A stretch of DNA of 64,000 nt from CAZFVY01 sp964522665 (GTDB taxonomy: Bacteria > Verrucomicrobiota > Verrucomicrobiia > Limisphaerales > CAZFVY01): positions 1 through 64,000 of the forward strand of contig CAZFVY010000011.1 in assembly GCA_964522665.1 (NCBI GenBank). The letters run 5' to 3'. The notes under the pieces were generated by a model, which saw only the letters and a list, made by a program, of their open reading frames with translations, did not search any database and was not told the DNA's origin. This document shows positions 48,572 to 57,370 of the stretch, in pieces; the stretch's first letter is position 1; each line of letters opens with the position of its first letter. The position numbers and the translations under genes are program-made.

Positions 48572-50179
48572 CTAATGCGGCGAAGTGGCTTCCCCGTTCC
48601 CTTCGTCGAAGTAGATCGAGTGGCCAATGGTGGTGAAGGTCAGATGCTGGCGCCAATGAATCGCGGTAGATTCGTTTTTTGCCTCGACGGTTTGGGAACG
48701 GGCGGTTGGCGCCGAAAAAACGCCCGTCCGGAGCGCCTCGCCGAGGATGCGCCCGTCCATGGGTTTCGGCTGCGCGATGCCTAGAATCCAGAGAATTGTG
48801 GGAGCGAGGTCGGCGTTCCCGCTCGGCGATTCGTCCACGAAGCCCGGGCGCAGATCGGGGCCGGCGCCGACCAGCGTGTTGTGCATATCGTAGGGGCTGA
48901 GCGATCCGTGAGTGCCTTTGCCGACCTTGCCGGCGTCAGAGGTAATCATACCCGGAGCGCCCGTGGCGCTTTTCTCGGGACTCCAGCGCAGGGCGACGAG
49001 CAGGTCTGGCGCGTAAGTGGCCTCCGAACGAATCTGCTCGAGGGGGAAGGTCCCAGGCAGCTTGGTCCGTGAAAAAATAACGCCGGCAAAGTCGGTGGTT
49101 TGGAGAAACTCTGTGAGGCGCCGGACCACGGTTTCGTCGTGATCGACCACGTAAAAAAGATCGCTGCCGCCGAGGCCGACGACAAGGACTTCGCCGGCTT
49201 CCGGATCGGACAGTTTTCGCGTCGCGCGAAAACCGGCGTGGCGCAAAATAAGAGCGATGTCCGGCGCATAGTTGATCGTCGAAAAACCGTGGTCGGAAAC
49301 GACAAACACGTCGGTTTTGTCGCGCACGTTTTTCGCGTCGAGCGCCGCCAGTACCGCGCCCAGATTACGGTCGGAGCTTTCCAACGCCGCAAGCGATTTG
49401 GTCGAGCCGGGGCCGGAATCGTGCTGCGAGAAGTCAGGATCGCTGAGCCAAAGGAAACTTAGTTTTGGAACGCCCGTTTTCCAGAGTGATTCGGTGAGTG
49501 ATTTCGTCGTCCAGGCGTCCTCCTTGACATTGGGGTAGGTGACGTTTGTCGGGAACTGCTCACCGTCCGTGGCCACGATATCGGCCAGCGCCGACGCGGG
49601 CAGGGAGTGGCCCTGGAAAAGGTTGACGGAACCGCGCTCGGCCAGGGAACCGCGCTGGTTTGAGCGGTCGAGCAGCAGGACGACGGGCTTGGTTCCCGCG
49701 ACGATCGTCCGTTCGCCAGCCTTTTGAAGTATTTCCGCGAGCGTAGGCGAGAAAAGATAGTGTCCGTGCGATAACAGATCGCCGCGGCGGATTATCTCGA
49801 GATTCTCGGTCGCCGCCGCCTCGAGCCAATTGAGTTCCGGTCGATAGAGCTTGTTCGCGAGGATACCGGTGTGATCGGGGTACATGCCGGTCGCGAGCGC
49901 CGACCCATTGACTTCCGTGGTGCTGACGAAAACGGGGTGATGCCGGTTGAAGAACACACCTTGGCGGCGGAGTTGATCGAGGTTCGGCGTGTGCTGGGCG
50001 GATACAAAATCGGGCCGCATGCCGTCCCAGACGACGACGACGATATGCTCGGCTTTGCCATGCGTCGATGCGGCGGCGGAGAGCACGGGAATGGAGACGA
50101 GCGTGCCGCAGACCAGCGCGGCGATCAGTGAGCGCCGCCAATGTGCCGGCGAAAAATCAGTCGTATCTTGCATTAACAT
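48572..50179 (-). CDS. Exported alkaline-phosphatase-family / nucleotide pyrophosphatase-like protein
   Basis: This 535-residue exported protein has a signal near residues 16-38. HIVVVVWDGMRPDFVS has the first metal Asp, and VSTTEVNGSALATGMYPDHTGI the catalytic Thr. VFVVSDHGFSTI and GKGTHGSLSPYDMHNTLVGAGPDLRPG give the later metal His and Asp. The fold is that of type I phosphodiesterase/nucleotide pyrophosphatase. It probably acts on phosphodiesters or phosphonates outside the cytoplasm. It is transcribed toward the propeller-phosphoesterase gene, 45 bases apart, so the two may scavenge phosphate together. Confidence 0.87.
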   Translation of the reverse strand: MLMQDTTDFSPAHWRRSLIAALVCGTLVSIPVLSAAASTHGKAEHIVVVVWDGMRPDFVSAQHTPNLDQLRRQGVFFNRHHPVFVSTTEVNGSALATGMYPDHTGILANKLYRPELNWLEAAATENLEIIRRGDLLSHGHYLFSPTLAEILQKAGERTIVAGTKPVVLLLDRSNQRGSLAERGSVNLFQGHSLPASALADIVATDGEQFPTNVTYPNVKEDAWTTKSLTESLWKTGVPKLSFLWLSDPDFSQHDSGPGSTKSLAALESSDRNLGAVLAALDAKNVRDKTDVFVVSDHGFSTINYAPDIALILRHAGFRATRKLSDPEAGEVLVVGLGGSDLFYVVDHDETVVRRLTEFLQTTDFAGVIFSRTKLPGTFPLEQIRSEATYAPDLLVALRWSPEKSATGAPGMITSDAGKVGKGTHGSLSPYDMHNTLVGAGPDLRPGFVDESPSGNADLAPTILWILGIAQPKPMDGRILGEALRTGVFSAPTARSQTVEAKNESTAIHWRQHLTFTTIGHSIYFDEGNGEATSPH

Positions 50180-50420
50180 CGCAGTAACAAAACCAAGTTG
50201 AGGCAGGGTCGGTCGAGTCTGCCCGCAGTCCCCGGGGGTTCCTCCGTGAGGGAAGCTGAACCCCGTCGCGGCGAAAAAATCTCCGGCGGCGCCGGGCTTG
50301 TCAATGGAATCCCGAAATGGCGCGGGTTTGTCACGTTAACGTCATGCGAACGCCGTTCGAGGCGAGCGACCGACGAGCGTCGGACTTGCGGAAAGACGCG
50401 ACCGAGCGCAAACTGATCGA

Positions 50421-53400
50421 GTGCTCACCCGTCTCGGTCAATCTCGCCCGCGATTTGGCGCAGCCTGTTTTTGGGCGCTTGCCGCGGCGGCGGCAGTTTG
50501 CGCGGCGCCCGTTGACGTAGGCGACTATTCGGTCCAGGTATTGCAAAGCGAGGACGGACTGCCCCAAAACGCCGTGACGGCGATCGTTCAAACGCATGAC
50601 GGCTTCTTGTGGATCGGCACCTATGGCGGATTGGTTCGCTTCGACGGGGTTCAGTTTACGGTCTTCGATGGCGGCAACACGCCGGAATTGCAGAACAGCC
50701 GGGTCACAGCTTTGGCCGAGGATCCCTCGGGAACGCTCTGGATCGGGCACGAAACGGGGGATGTCACCGCTTATCGGTCGGGGCAATTCCGATCGGTCAA
50801 ACCGACGACGATGCGAGACCGCGAAAGAATCATCGCGATTGCGACGGATCGTGACGGGGATTCGTGGTTTCTGGGTCAGGGCGGCATCCTGGAGCGCGCT
50901 CGCGACGGATACCTCTTGGGGACCGATGGCGCCGAAGTTCAGGTTTCTGGGGCGGCCAGTCTGGCCGACGATCGCCACGGCGGAGTCTGGGTTCGGCGGG
51001 GTGGCGCGATTTGGGCGCTGCGACGGGGCAAGCTGGAGCCGCTGAGATTTAACGGTGGGACTGGCGACACGCAGTCGTTCGCGATCGGCGCCAGCGCGGA
51101 CGGCGGGCTTTGGGCGATCAACCAAGGAAGGATCCGAAAATGGAACGGGGAACGCTGGTCAGACGATTGGGGGCCGTGTCCGTGGGGCCAAAGCTCCGTC
51201 ACGGCCTTGGTCGAGACGGCGCATGGTCAATTGGCGGTGGGAACGCTCGATCACGGCTTGTATCTGCTGTCAGCGGGCCGGCCGCCGCTCCATTTCAGCC
51301 GGGAAAACGGGCTGCCCCACGACTGGGTTCGGTCGGTTTGCGAGGACCGCGAGGGCAACCTCTGGGTGGGCGCCGGCAGCAGCGGGCTGGTGGCGTTGCG
51401 CCCAGCGCGGGTTCATTCGTTGAATTCTCCGGATCATTGGCAGGGTCGAGCGGTGCTCTCGATCGTGGCGGCAAAAGCCGGCGGGTTGTGGATCGGAACC
51501 GAAGGCGCCGGACTTTATCGATTGCAGGACGGGAAATGGTCTCATTTCGCGGAGGGCGCGGGCCTCCCGAACTTGTTTGTCTGGTCGGTCGCGGAGGATC
51601 GGAAGGGACGTACGTGGGTCGGAACATGGGGCGGGGGATTGCTGAAGCTGGCGGGTGAGCGCTTTGAACCAGCGCCAGGATTCGAGGACCCGACGGCGTC
51701 GGTTACGGCATTTTTGGAACCAACCGAGGGTGATGGCTATTGGGTGGGCACCGGCGCGGGACTCTTGCATTACCAGGCGGAGAAGAGCCAGTGGTTTGGC
51801 CGGAGCGAAGGATTGGTCGGAGCGGATGTGCGGGTGGTGGCGAGCGATCGTCAGGGAGTGATTTGGTTCGGCATGGCGGGTGGCGGCTTGGGGCGCCTGG
51901 AGGCGGGAAGCGTGCGCCAGTTTCGCAAGCGCTACGGGTTATCGAGTGACTTCGTGCAGTGTCTGGCGCCGGACGTTGATGGCGCGCTTTGGATTGGGAC
52001 GGCGGACGGTGGCTTGAATCGCTTGAAGGGGGGGCGATTCAGCGTCGTCGGGACCGGGCAAGGCCTGCGCAACAACGCCATTTGCCAGCTTGTCGATGAC
52101 GGGCGGGGCTTTTTCTGGATTGGCTCGCACGGTGGAATCATGCGCGCCGCCAAGGCGGACTTGAATCGCTGCGCGGACGGTCAGCTCAAGGTGGTCGAGT
52201 GCCTGGCCTATGGCCGAAGTGACGGAATGCCGACGCTCGAGTGCTCGGGCGGGATGCAATCCTCGAGTTGCCGGACGGCCGATGGCCGGCTTTGGTTTGC
52301 GACCAGCAAAGGTTTGGTTTCCGTGGACCCGTTAAACGTTGTCACCAACCGGGTACCGCCGCCGGTGGTCATTGAAACAATATTGGTCGAGGACGAGCCG
52401 GTCAAGGCGGACGGCGGGCCTTCCGATCGGCTCCGAATCCCCGCTGGGCGCCAGCGTTTCGAGTTTCGCTACGCCGGGCTGAGCTTTTCGGCGCCGGAAA
52501 AGGTTCTCTACCGGTATCGCTTGGAAGGCTTGGAGACGGAGTGGGTGGAGGCGGCTACCAAACGCGAGGCCCACTACAGCTATCTGCCCCCCGGCGACTA
52601 TACGTTCCGCGTGATCGCTTGTAATAATGACGGCGTTTGGAATGAAGCCGGCGCGACGAAGGCGTTCACCGTGTTACCGTTTTTTTGGCAGACTTGGTGG
52701 TTTCGCGCGCTTTCCGGCGCGACCGGCGTGTCGGTGGCCGGAGTCGGCGTTCTCTACGTCGCGCGGCGCCGGGTGCGGCATGAGTTGGAACGGGCCGAAC
52801 GTCAGCGGGCCGTCGAGCGGGAACGCGCGCGGATCGCGCAGGATATACACGATGATCTGGGCGCCAGCCTGACTCGGATTACGCTTTTGAGCCAGTCGGC
52901 CCGCGCTGAGTTGGGAGACCCCGCGCAGGCCGCAGCCGACCTCGACCGAATTTACGGGACCGCCCGGGAATTGACCCGCGCGATGGATGAGATTGTGTGG
53001 GCGGTGAACCCCCGGCACGACACGCTCGACAGTTTAGCCAGTTATCTTTGCCGCTTCGCGCAGGATTTTCTCGGCGGCGCGGGCCTGCGTTGCCGGCTCG
53101 ATGTCCCCGTCCGACTCCCCGCGTGGCCGTTGAGCGCTGAGACGCGGCACAATCTCTTCCTGGCGTTCAAGGAGGTTCTGCACAACGCGCTGAAACACGC
53201 GGCGGCCTCGGAGGTGAGGGTCTCGCTGAGTCTCGAGCCAGCCGCGTTCGTGCTTTCCGTCGAGGACAACGGCCGCGGCTTCGCTCCGGCGGAAGTCGCG
53301 GCGGGCCTGGCGTCCGGCGCCAATCACGCGTTGAGACGGAATGGATTGACGAATCTGCGCGGTCGCCTCGAATCGGTGGGCGGCAGTTGCGAAATCGCGA

Positions 53401-53462
53401 GCCAACCGGGGCGGGGAACCCGCGTCCGATTCTGCGTCCAAGTCGCTCCAGCGGCCGGTTAA
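50421..53462 (+). CDS. Two-component sensor histidine kinase with propeller sensor
   Basis: This 1013-residue protein starts at GTG 50421. A signal or membrane start (about 12-28) leads into a periplasmic two-component regulator propeller: repeated strands such as GLPQNAVTAIVQTHDGFLWIGTYGGLVRFDG, RVTALAEDPSGTLWIGHETG and GLPHDWVRSVCEDREGNLWVGAGSSGLV, at least ten in all. A Y_Y_Y domain (about 670-740, VLYRYRLEGLETEWVEA and YLPPGDYTFRVIACNNDG) and one helix (about 755-780) follow. The kinase core is RARIAQDIHDDLGASLTRITLLSQ with phospho-His810, then HATPase motifs HNALKHAAAS and VEDNGRGF. No receiver is fused. The response regulator follows 55 bases later. Confidence 0.92.
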   Translation: MLTRLGQSRPRFGAACFWALAAAAAVCAAPVDVGDYSVQVLQSEDGLPQNAVTAIVQTHDGFLWIGTYGGLVRFDGVQFTVFDGGNTPELQNSRVTALAEDPSGTLWIGHETGDVTAYRSGQFRSVKPTTMRDRERIIAIATDRDGDSWFLGQGGILERARDGYLLGTDGAEVQVSGAASLADDRHGGVWVRRGGAIWALRRGKLEPLRFNGGTGDTQSFAIGASADGGLWAINQGRIRKWNGERWSDDWGPCPWGQSSVTALVETAHGQLAVGTLDHGLYLLSAGRPPLHFSRENGLPHDWVRSVCEDREGNLWVGAGSSGLVALRPARVHSLNSPDHWQGRAVLSIVAAKAGGLWIGTEGAGLYRLQDGKWSHFAEGAGLPNLFVWSVAEDRKGRTWVGTWGGGLLKLAGERFEPAPGFEDPTASVTAFLEPTEGDGYWVGTGAGLLHYQAEKSQWFGRSEGLVGADVRVVASDRQGVIWFGMAGGGLGRLEAGSVRQFRKRYGLSSDFVQCLAPDVDGALWIGTADGGLNRLKGGRFSVVGTGQGLRNNAICQLVDDGRGFFWIGSHGGIMRAAKADLNRCADGQLKVVECLAYGRSDGMPTLECSGGMQSSSCRTADGRLWFATSKGLVSVDPLNVVTNRVPPPVVIETILVEDEPVKADGGPSDRLRIPAGRQRFEFRYAGLSFSAPEKVLYRYRLEGLETEWVEAATKREAHYSYLPPGDYTFRVIACNNDGVWNEAGATKAFTVLPFFWQTWWFRALSGATGVSVAGVGVLYVARRRVRHELERAERQRAVERERARIAQDIHDDLGASLTRITLLSQSARAELGDPAQAAADLDRIYGTARELTRAMDEIVWAVNPRHDTLDSLASYLCRFAQDFLGGAGLRCRLDVPVRLPAWPLSAETRHNLFLAFKEVLHNALKHAAASEVRVSLSLEPAAFVLSVEDNGRGFAPAEVAAGLASGANHALRRNGLTNLRGRLESVGGSCEIASQPGRGTRVRFCVQVAPAAG

Positions 53463-53517
53463 AGGCGCGCCGCGTACCGCTTTCGATCAATGATCGCCTG
53501 CTCACGAAATCGCTGTC

Positions 53518-54246
53518 ATGAGAATTGATGACGCCCAACGCCGCGCCGCGGGGTGTAAGAAGGCGCCGCTCTTGAGCATTCTGGTTTCAATCGTTGAAGA
53601 TGACGCGCCCGCCCGGGAAATACTGGCGGGTTGGATCAATCGGGAAGCGGGTTTCAGCTGCCTCAGCGAACATGGCGGGGGCGACACCGCGCTGCCGGGG
53701 TTGCCCCAGGAAAAGCCAAGCGTTGTTCTCATGGACATCAACTTACCGGGCTTGAGCGGGATTGAATGCGTCCGCCGCCTGAAACCGTTGCTGCCGTTGA
53801 CGCAGTTCGTGATGCTCACCGTCTATGAAGACGCCGACCACATTTTCGACGCGTTGGCAGCGGGCGCCACGGGGTACCTGCTCAAGCAGACGCGACGCGA
53901 GGAACTATTGGACGCCCTTCGCGAGGTCAGCGCGGGCGGATCCCCGATGACCAGTAATATCGCGCGCAAAGTGGTCCAGTCCTTTCGTCAATCGCATCCG
54001 CCACTGCCCGAGGCGGACGAGCTCTCGCCGCGCGAACATGAAGTCCTGGATTTGCTGGCGTCGGGCTACCTTTATAAGGAAATCGCCGATTCAATCGGCA
54101 TCAGTTTGCCGACCGTCAATACTTACATCCGTCGGATCTACGAAAAACTGCACGTCCATTCCCGTTCTCAGGCCGTCGCTCGGTACGCGAATCGACCGCT
54201 GCGACCGGCCGCCCAGGCCGAGCGCGAGCGGAAGCAAAATGGCTGA
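53518..54246 (+). CDS. NarL/LuxR-family response regulator
   Basis: This 242-residue protein pairs with the upstream kinase. The receiver has VSIVEDDAPAREIL (acidic pocket), VVLMDINLPGLSG with phospho-Asp73, QFVMLTVYEDADHIFDALAAGATGYLLKQT (Thr and Lys switch residues). The LuxR helix-turn-helix is ELSPREHEVLDLLASGYLYKEIADSIGISLPTVNTYIRRIYEKLHVHSRSQAVA (about 168-220). It should bind DNA when phosphorylated. The first 20 residues are an unusual basic extension. Targets are unknown; the downstream DUF1501 block is one candidate by position. Confidence 0.93.
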   Translation: MRIDDAQRRAAGCKKAPLLSILVSIVEDDAPAREILAGWINREAGFSCLSEHGGGDTALPGLPQEKPSVVLMDINLPGLSGIECVRRLKPLLPLTQFVMLTVYEDADHIFDALAAGATGYLLKQTRREELLDALREVSAGGSPMTSNIARKVVQSFRQSHPPLPEADELSPREHEVLDLLASGYLYKEIADSIGISLPTVNTYIRRIYEKLHVHSRSQAVARYANRPLRPAAQAERERKQNG

Positions 54247-54357
54247 ACGCGTCCGGTGTCGTCAGTTTTGACGACATGCGCGAGGAGCGATCGCTCAATA
54301 GATTCTGCCGCTGAGAGCCTCTTACAGACCTGTTTTGGTTGCACTGTTTTAGGCTAA

Positions 54358-54404
54358 CGGACTGTGGCGCTTGGGGGCGCATTCCCAAGCGCCAAGTCGG
54401 TCCG
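54358..54404. repeat. Strong palindromic hairpin
   Basis: GGCGCTTGGG (54366-54375) and CCCAAGCGCC (54384-54393) are perfect arms around an eight-base loop. CGGAC (54358-54362) and GTCCG (54400-54404) extend the stem outside after a short mismatch. It lies after the two-component pair. With no T-run following, it looks more like a REP-type element than an intrinsic terminator. Confidence 0.7.
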
Positions 54405-54472
54405 CTGGCCGGACGCCAGCCCTCACTCCACCAGTTCCGTTTTCTTCCCTGGCCACTTTCGAGCAATATTCT

Positions 54473-54510
54473 CGACGCCGAAGGTTGGCGGACAGCCGTT
54501 GGTGGCGTCG
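54473..54510. repeat. Second inverted repeat
   Basis: CGACGCC (54473-54479) and GGCGTCG (54504-54510) are perfect complements, with a further GGC/GCC pair inside (54487-54489 and 54495-54497). It follows the stronger palindrome at 54358-54404 by about 70 bases, and the two may form one compound element. Confidence 0.45.
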
Positions 54511-54609
54511 GGGCGGTGGGGCGGGAACATTGGCGCGTCCCATTCAGCCGCAAGCGCCTGAGCGAGGAGGCGGGAACAAAAAAAGCTGAAAATCAATCGA
54601 ATTCGACGC

Positions 54610-54644
54610 TTGACATGGCGTCTAAGTAAACGATGATTTTTAAT
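54610..54644 (+). promoter_or_regulatory. Possible promoter of the DUF1501 block
   Basis: TTGACA at 54610-54615 is a perfect -35 box. With 16-base spacing the -10 is GATGAT (54632-54637), four of six matches. A better -10-like box, TTTAAT (54639-54644), is too far (23 bases). The region is clearly AT-richer than its surroundings and lies 50-80 bases before the start codon. Confidence 0.35.
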
Positions 54645-54694
54645 TAGTAGCCTGAACGTATGCGCTGCCGTAATGGCGCGCGGCTTCTGCTTTT

Positions 54695-56032
54695 ATGCTG
54701 ACGATCTTAGGTCAAAAATCCCGGTTCTGCGATGGGGTATCCCGCCGCAATTTTCTGAAGATTGGCGCGCTGGGCCTCGGCGGGATGAGCCTGCCGCAAT
54801 TGCTTCAGGCCGAAGCGCAATCGGGAATCCGTCAATCGCATAAAGCGGTCATCATGATTTTTCTTCCGGGTGGCCCGTCGCACCAGGATATTTTTGATCT
54901 GAAAACGGACGCGCCGTTGGAGATTCGGGGCGAGTTCAAGCCGATTAGCACGAAAGTTCCGGGCATTCAGATTTGTGAGCACCTGCCGCTGCTGGCGGGG
55001 CTGATGGATAAGTTGATCCTCGTGCGGTCGATGGTTGGCGCCTACGGCGACCACGACGCGTTCCAGTGTTTGACCGGTCGCACCAACCGCAATCAACCGC
55101 CCGGTGGCTGGCCGTGCCTCGGTTCGACGATTGCGAAATTGCAGGGGCCACTCAACAAGGCAGTTCCTCCCTTTGTCGGATTGTCTCCGAAGATGGGCCA
55201 CATGGAGTGGGCGGACGCGGGCAAACCAGGATTTCTCGGAGTGGGCTACGCGCCCTTCAAGCCGAATGGCGGCGGCACGGACGATCTGGTGCTGAACGGC
55301 ATCACGTTGGACCGCTTGGCCGATCGGAAGGCGCTGTTGACGGCGTTTGACAGCTTCCGCCGGGATACTGACGCGAGCGGGTTGATGGAGGGTTTGGACT
55401 CCTTCAATCAGCAGGCGTTCGGCATGTTGACCTCCAGCCGGCTGCTCGAGGCCTTGGACCTGAGCCGCGAAGACAAACGGGTGGTCGAGCGTTACGGGAA
55501 AGGGGATCCCAAAAACCGTGATGACGGCGGGCCGAAACTCATGGAACACTTTTTGATCGCGCGCCGATTGGTGGAAGCGGGCGCGCGTTGCGTGACGCTG
55601 GCGTTCAGCCGGTGGGACCATCACGGGGATAATTTCGGCGCCCTGAAGCAGGACCTGCCTTTGCTGGATCAAGGCGTTTCCGCGTTGATTGAGGATTTGT
55701 ATCAACGGGGGTTGGATAAGGATGTTTCGGTGGTGGTTTGGGGCGAATTCGGGCGGACGCCAGTGATTAATAAAGACGCTGGGCGCGATCATTGGCCACG
55801 GGTCTCCTGCGCGCTGTTGGCGGGTGGCGGGATGAAAGCGGGCCAGGTGATCGGTTCGACGGATCGTTTGGGAGGCGAAGCGGTTGATCGGCCAGTCCAG
55901 TTCGGCGAAGTCTTCGCGACCCTGTATCAAAACCTCGGGATTGATGCCAATAAGACGACGGTGCCGGATTTAGCGGGGCGGCCGCATTACCTCGTGGACG
56001 GCTTCGCGCCGATGAAAGAGCTGGTCGGCTGA
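54695..56032 (+). CDS. DUF1501 family protein, Tat-exported (first of a tandem pair)
   Basis: This 445-residue protein has a Tat-type start, SRRNFLKIGALGLGGMSLPQLLQAEA (about residues 17-42). The DUF1501 body contains KAVIMIFLPGGPSHQDIFDLK, PGIQICEHLPLLAGLMDKLILVRSM, EHFLIARRLVEAGARCVTLAFSRWDHHGDNF, and KDVSVVVWGEFGRTPVINKDAGRDHWP, giving a sulfatase/alkaline-phosphatase-like fold with metal-type Asp and His. Its function is not established; in PVC bacteria it usually sits beside DUF1549/DUF1553 cytochromes, as here. Seven bases after its stop a close paralog begins. A promoter is possible upstream. Confidence 0.93.
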   Translation: MLTILGQKSRFCDGVSRRNFLKIGALGLGGMSLPQLLQAEAQSGIRQSHKAVIMIFLPGGPSHQDIFDLKTDAPLEIRGEFKPISTKVPGIQICEHLPLLAGLMDKLILVRSMVGAYGDHDAFQCLTGRTNRNQPPGGWPCLGSTIAKLQGPLNKAVPPFVGLSPKMGHMEWADAGKPGFLGVGYAPFKPNGGGTDDLVLNGITLDRLADRKALLTAFDSFRRDTDASGLMEGLDSFNQQAFGMLTSSRLLEALDLSREDKRVVERYGKGDPKNRDDGGPKLMEHFLIARRLVEAGARCVTLAFSRWDHHGDNFGALKQDLPLLDQGVSALIEDLYQRGLDKDVSVVVWGEFGRTPVINKDAGRDHWPRVSCALLAGGGMKAGQVIGSTDRLGGEAVDRPVQFGEVFATLYQNLGIDANKTTVPDLAGRPHYLVDGFAPMKELVG

Positions 56033-56038
56033 CCCCGT

Positions 56039-57370
56039 ATGCTGACGATATTCGGAAAACAGTCTCGGTTCTGTGACGGGGTATCGCGGCGTAATTTCAT
56101 CAAGATCGGCGCGCTCGGTTTAGGGGGACTGGCCCTGCCGCAATTGTTGGAGGCGGAGGCGCGGGTGGGGGCGGGGAAATCGAACAAGGCGGTCATCATG
56201 ATTTATCTTCCTGGCGGTCCGCCGCACCAGGACATGTTTGATCTTAAGCCGAACGCCCCGCTCGAGATTCGAGGAGAGTTTCAAAGCATTCGCACGAACG
56301 TCCCCGGGATCGAGATTTGCGAGCACCTGCCGCTCTTGGCGGGCATGATGGATAAGTTTGCCGTCATCCGTTCAATGGTTGGCTCGGACGGCGGGCATGA
56401 TGATTTTCAGTGTTTAACGGGTCGGTCGTTGGGGCGCCAGCCGCCCGGCGGTTGGCCGTCCATGGGGTCGGTCATTTCAAAGGTTCTTGGTCCCAGCGAA
56501 CCGGCGATCCCCTCTTACGTGGATTTGCTGCCGCACATGCAGCATCGCGAATACAATGCCGCCGGCCCGGGCTTTCTGGGACCGGCCCACTCGGGCTTTA
56601 GTCCGCAGGGCGAGAGTAAATCCGACCTGACGCTCAATGGCATCACCCTGGATCGCTTGGCCGACCGCAAGCGCCTGCTCGCGGCTTTCGACGGTTTTCG
56701 GCGCGACACCGACGCCTCCGGCCTGATGGAGGGACTCGACGCATTTAATCAACAGGCGTTCGGAATGTTGACGTCGAGTAAATTGGTCGAAGCGCTGGAC
56801 TACCAGCGGGAGGACCAACGTCTGCTCGACCGTTACGGCAAGGGTGATCCCTCAACCCGGGGCGATGCCGCCGCGCGAATGACGGAGCATTTCTTGATCG
56901 CGCGGCGATTGGTGGAGGCCGGGGTGCGTTGCGTCACCGTCGCCGTTGGCTTTTGGGATTACCACGGAAACAATTTCAAAACCGCCAAGGAAGATATGCC
57001 TTATCTTGACCGTGGCCTGAGCGCGCTGGTCTCGGACCTGCATCAACGGGGCCTGGACAAGGATGTTTCCGTGGTCGTTTGGGGCGAATTTGGACGCTCA
57101 CCGATCATCAACAAAGACGCGGGGCGCGACCATTGGCCGCAAGTTTCGTTCGCCCTGTTGGCCGGAGGCGGCATGAAAACAGGGCAGGTGATTGGCGCGA
57201 CCGACAAGTTCGCGGGCGAGGCGGTTGACCGACCAATTTCGTACCCCGAGGTCTTCGCCACGCTTTACCACAATTTAGGGATCGATCCGAACAAGGTGAC
57301 GTTGCCCGACTTGTCTGGGCGCCCGCAATATCTGGTGGACGGCGCTCAGCCGATCAAAGAGCTGATTTAA
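56039..57370 (+). CDS. DUF1501 family protein, Tat-exported (second of a tandem pair)
   Basis: This 443-residue protein is a clear paralog of the gene before it: the first 40 residues differ by only a few substitutions (MLTIFGKQSRFCDGVSRRNF against MLTILGQKSRFCDGVSRRNF). The blocks AVIMIYLPGGPPHQDMFDLK, EHFLIARRLVEAGVRCVTVAVGFWDYHGNNF and DVSVVVWGEFGRSPIINKDAGRDHWPQ keep the same spacing. The main differences lie in the middle, around residues 160-200. The next gene's ATG follows its stop directly. Tandem duplication of DUF1501 next to a DUF1549 gene may mean two different partner proteins or substrates. Confidence 0.93.
   Translation: MLTIFGKQSRFCDGVSRRNFIKIGALGLGGLALPQLLEAEARVGAGKSNKAVIMIYLPGGPPHQDMFDLKPNAPLEIRGEFQSIRTNVPGIEICEHLPLLAGMMDKFAVIRSMVGSDGGHDDFQCLTGRSLGRQPPGGWPSMGSVISKVLGPSEPAIPSYVDLLPHMQHREYNAAGPGFLGPAHSGFSPQGESKSDLTLNGITLDRLADRKRLLAAFDGFRRDTDASGLMEGLDAFNQQAFGMLTSSKLVEALDYQREDQRLLDRYGKGDPSTRGDAAARMTEHFLIARRLVEAGVRCVTVAVGFWDYHGNNFKTAKEDMPYLDRGLSALVSDLHQRGLDKDVSVVVWGEFGRSPIINKDAGRDHWPQVSFALLAGGGMKTGQVIGATDKFAGEAVDRPISYPEVFATLYHNLGIDPNKVTLPDLSGRPQYLVDGAQPIKELI

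Larger units (their letters stand above)
54247..54694. other. Non-coding stretch of about 450 bases with hairpins
   Basis: The gap separates the response regulator from the first DUF1501 gene. It contains a perfect ten-pair hairpin at 54366-54393 with an outer five-pair extension, a second inverted repeat near 54473-54510, and an AT-rich end with a possible promoter. The minus-strand frame of 145 codons across part of it has no family signal. No RNA gene is recognised. Confidence 0.5.

Noticed and set aside
54707..55930. A 407-codon minus-strand frame over the first DUF1501 gene
   Set aside because: It is the shadow of a conserved gene on the other strand and shows no motif or signal peptide.
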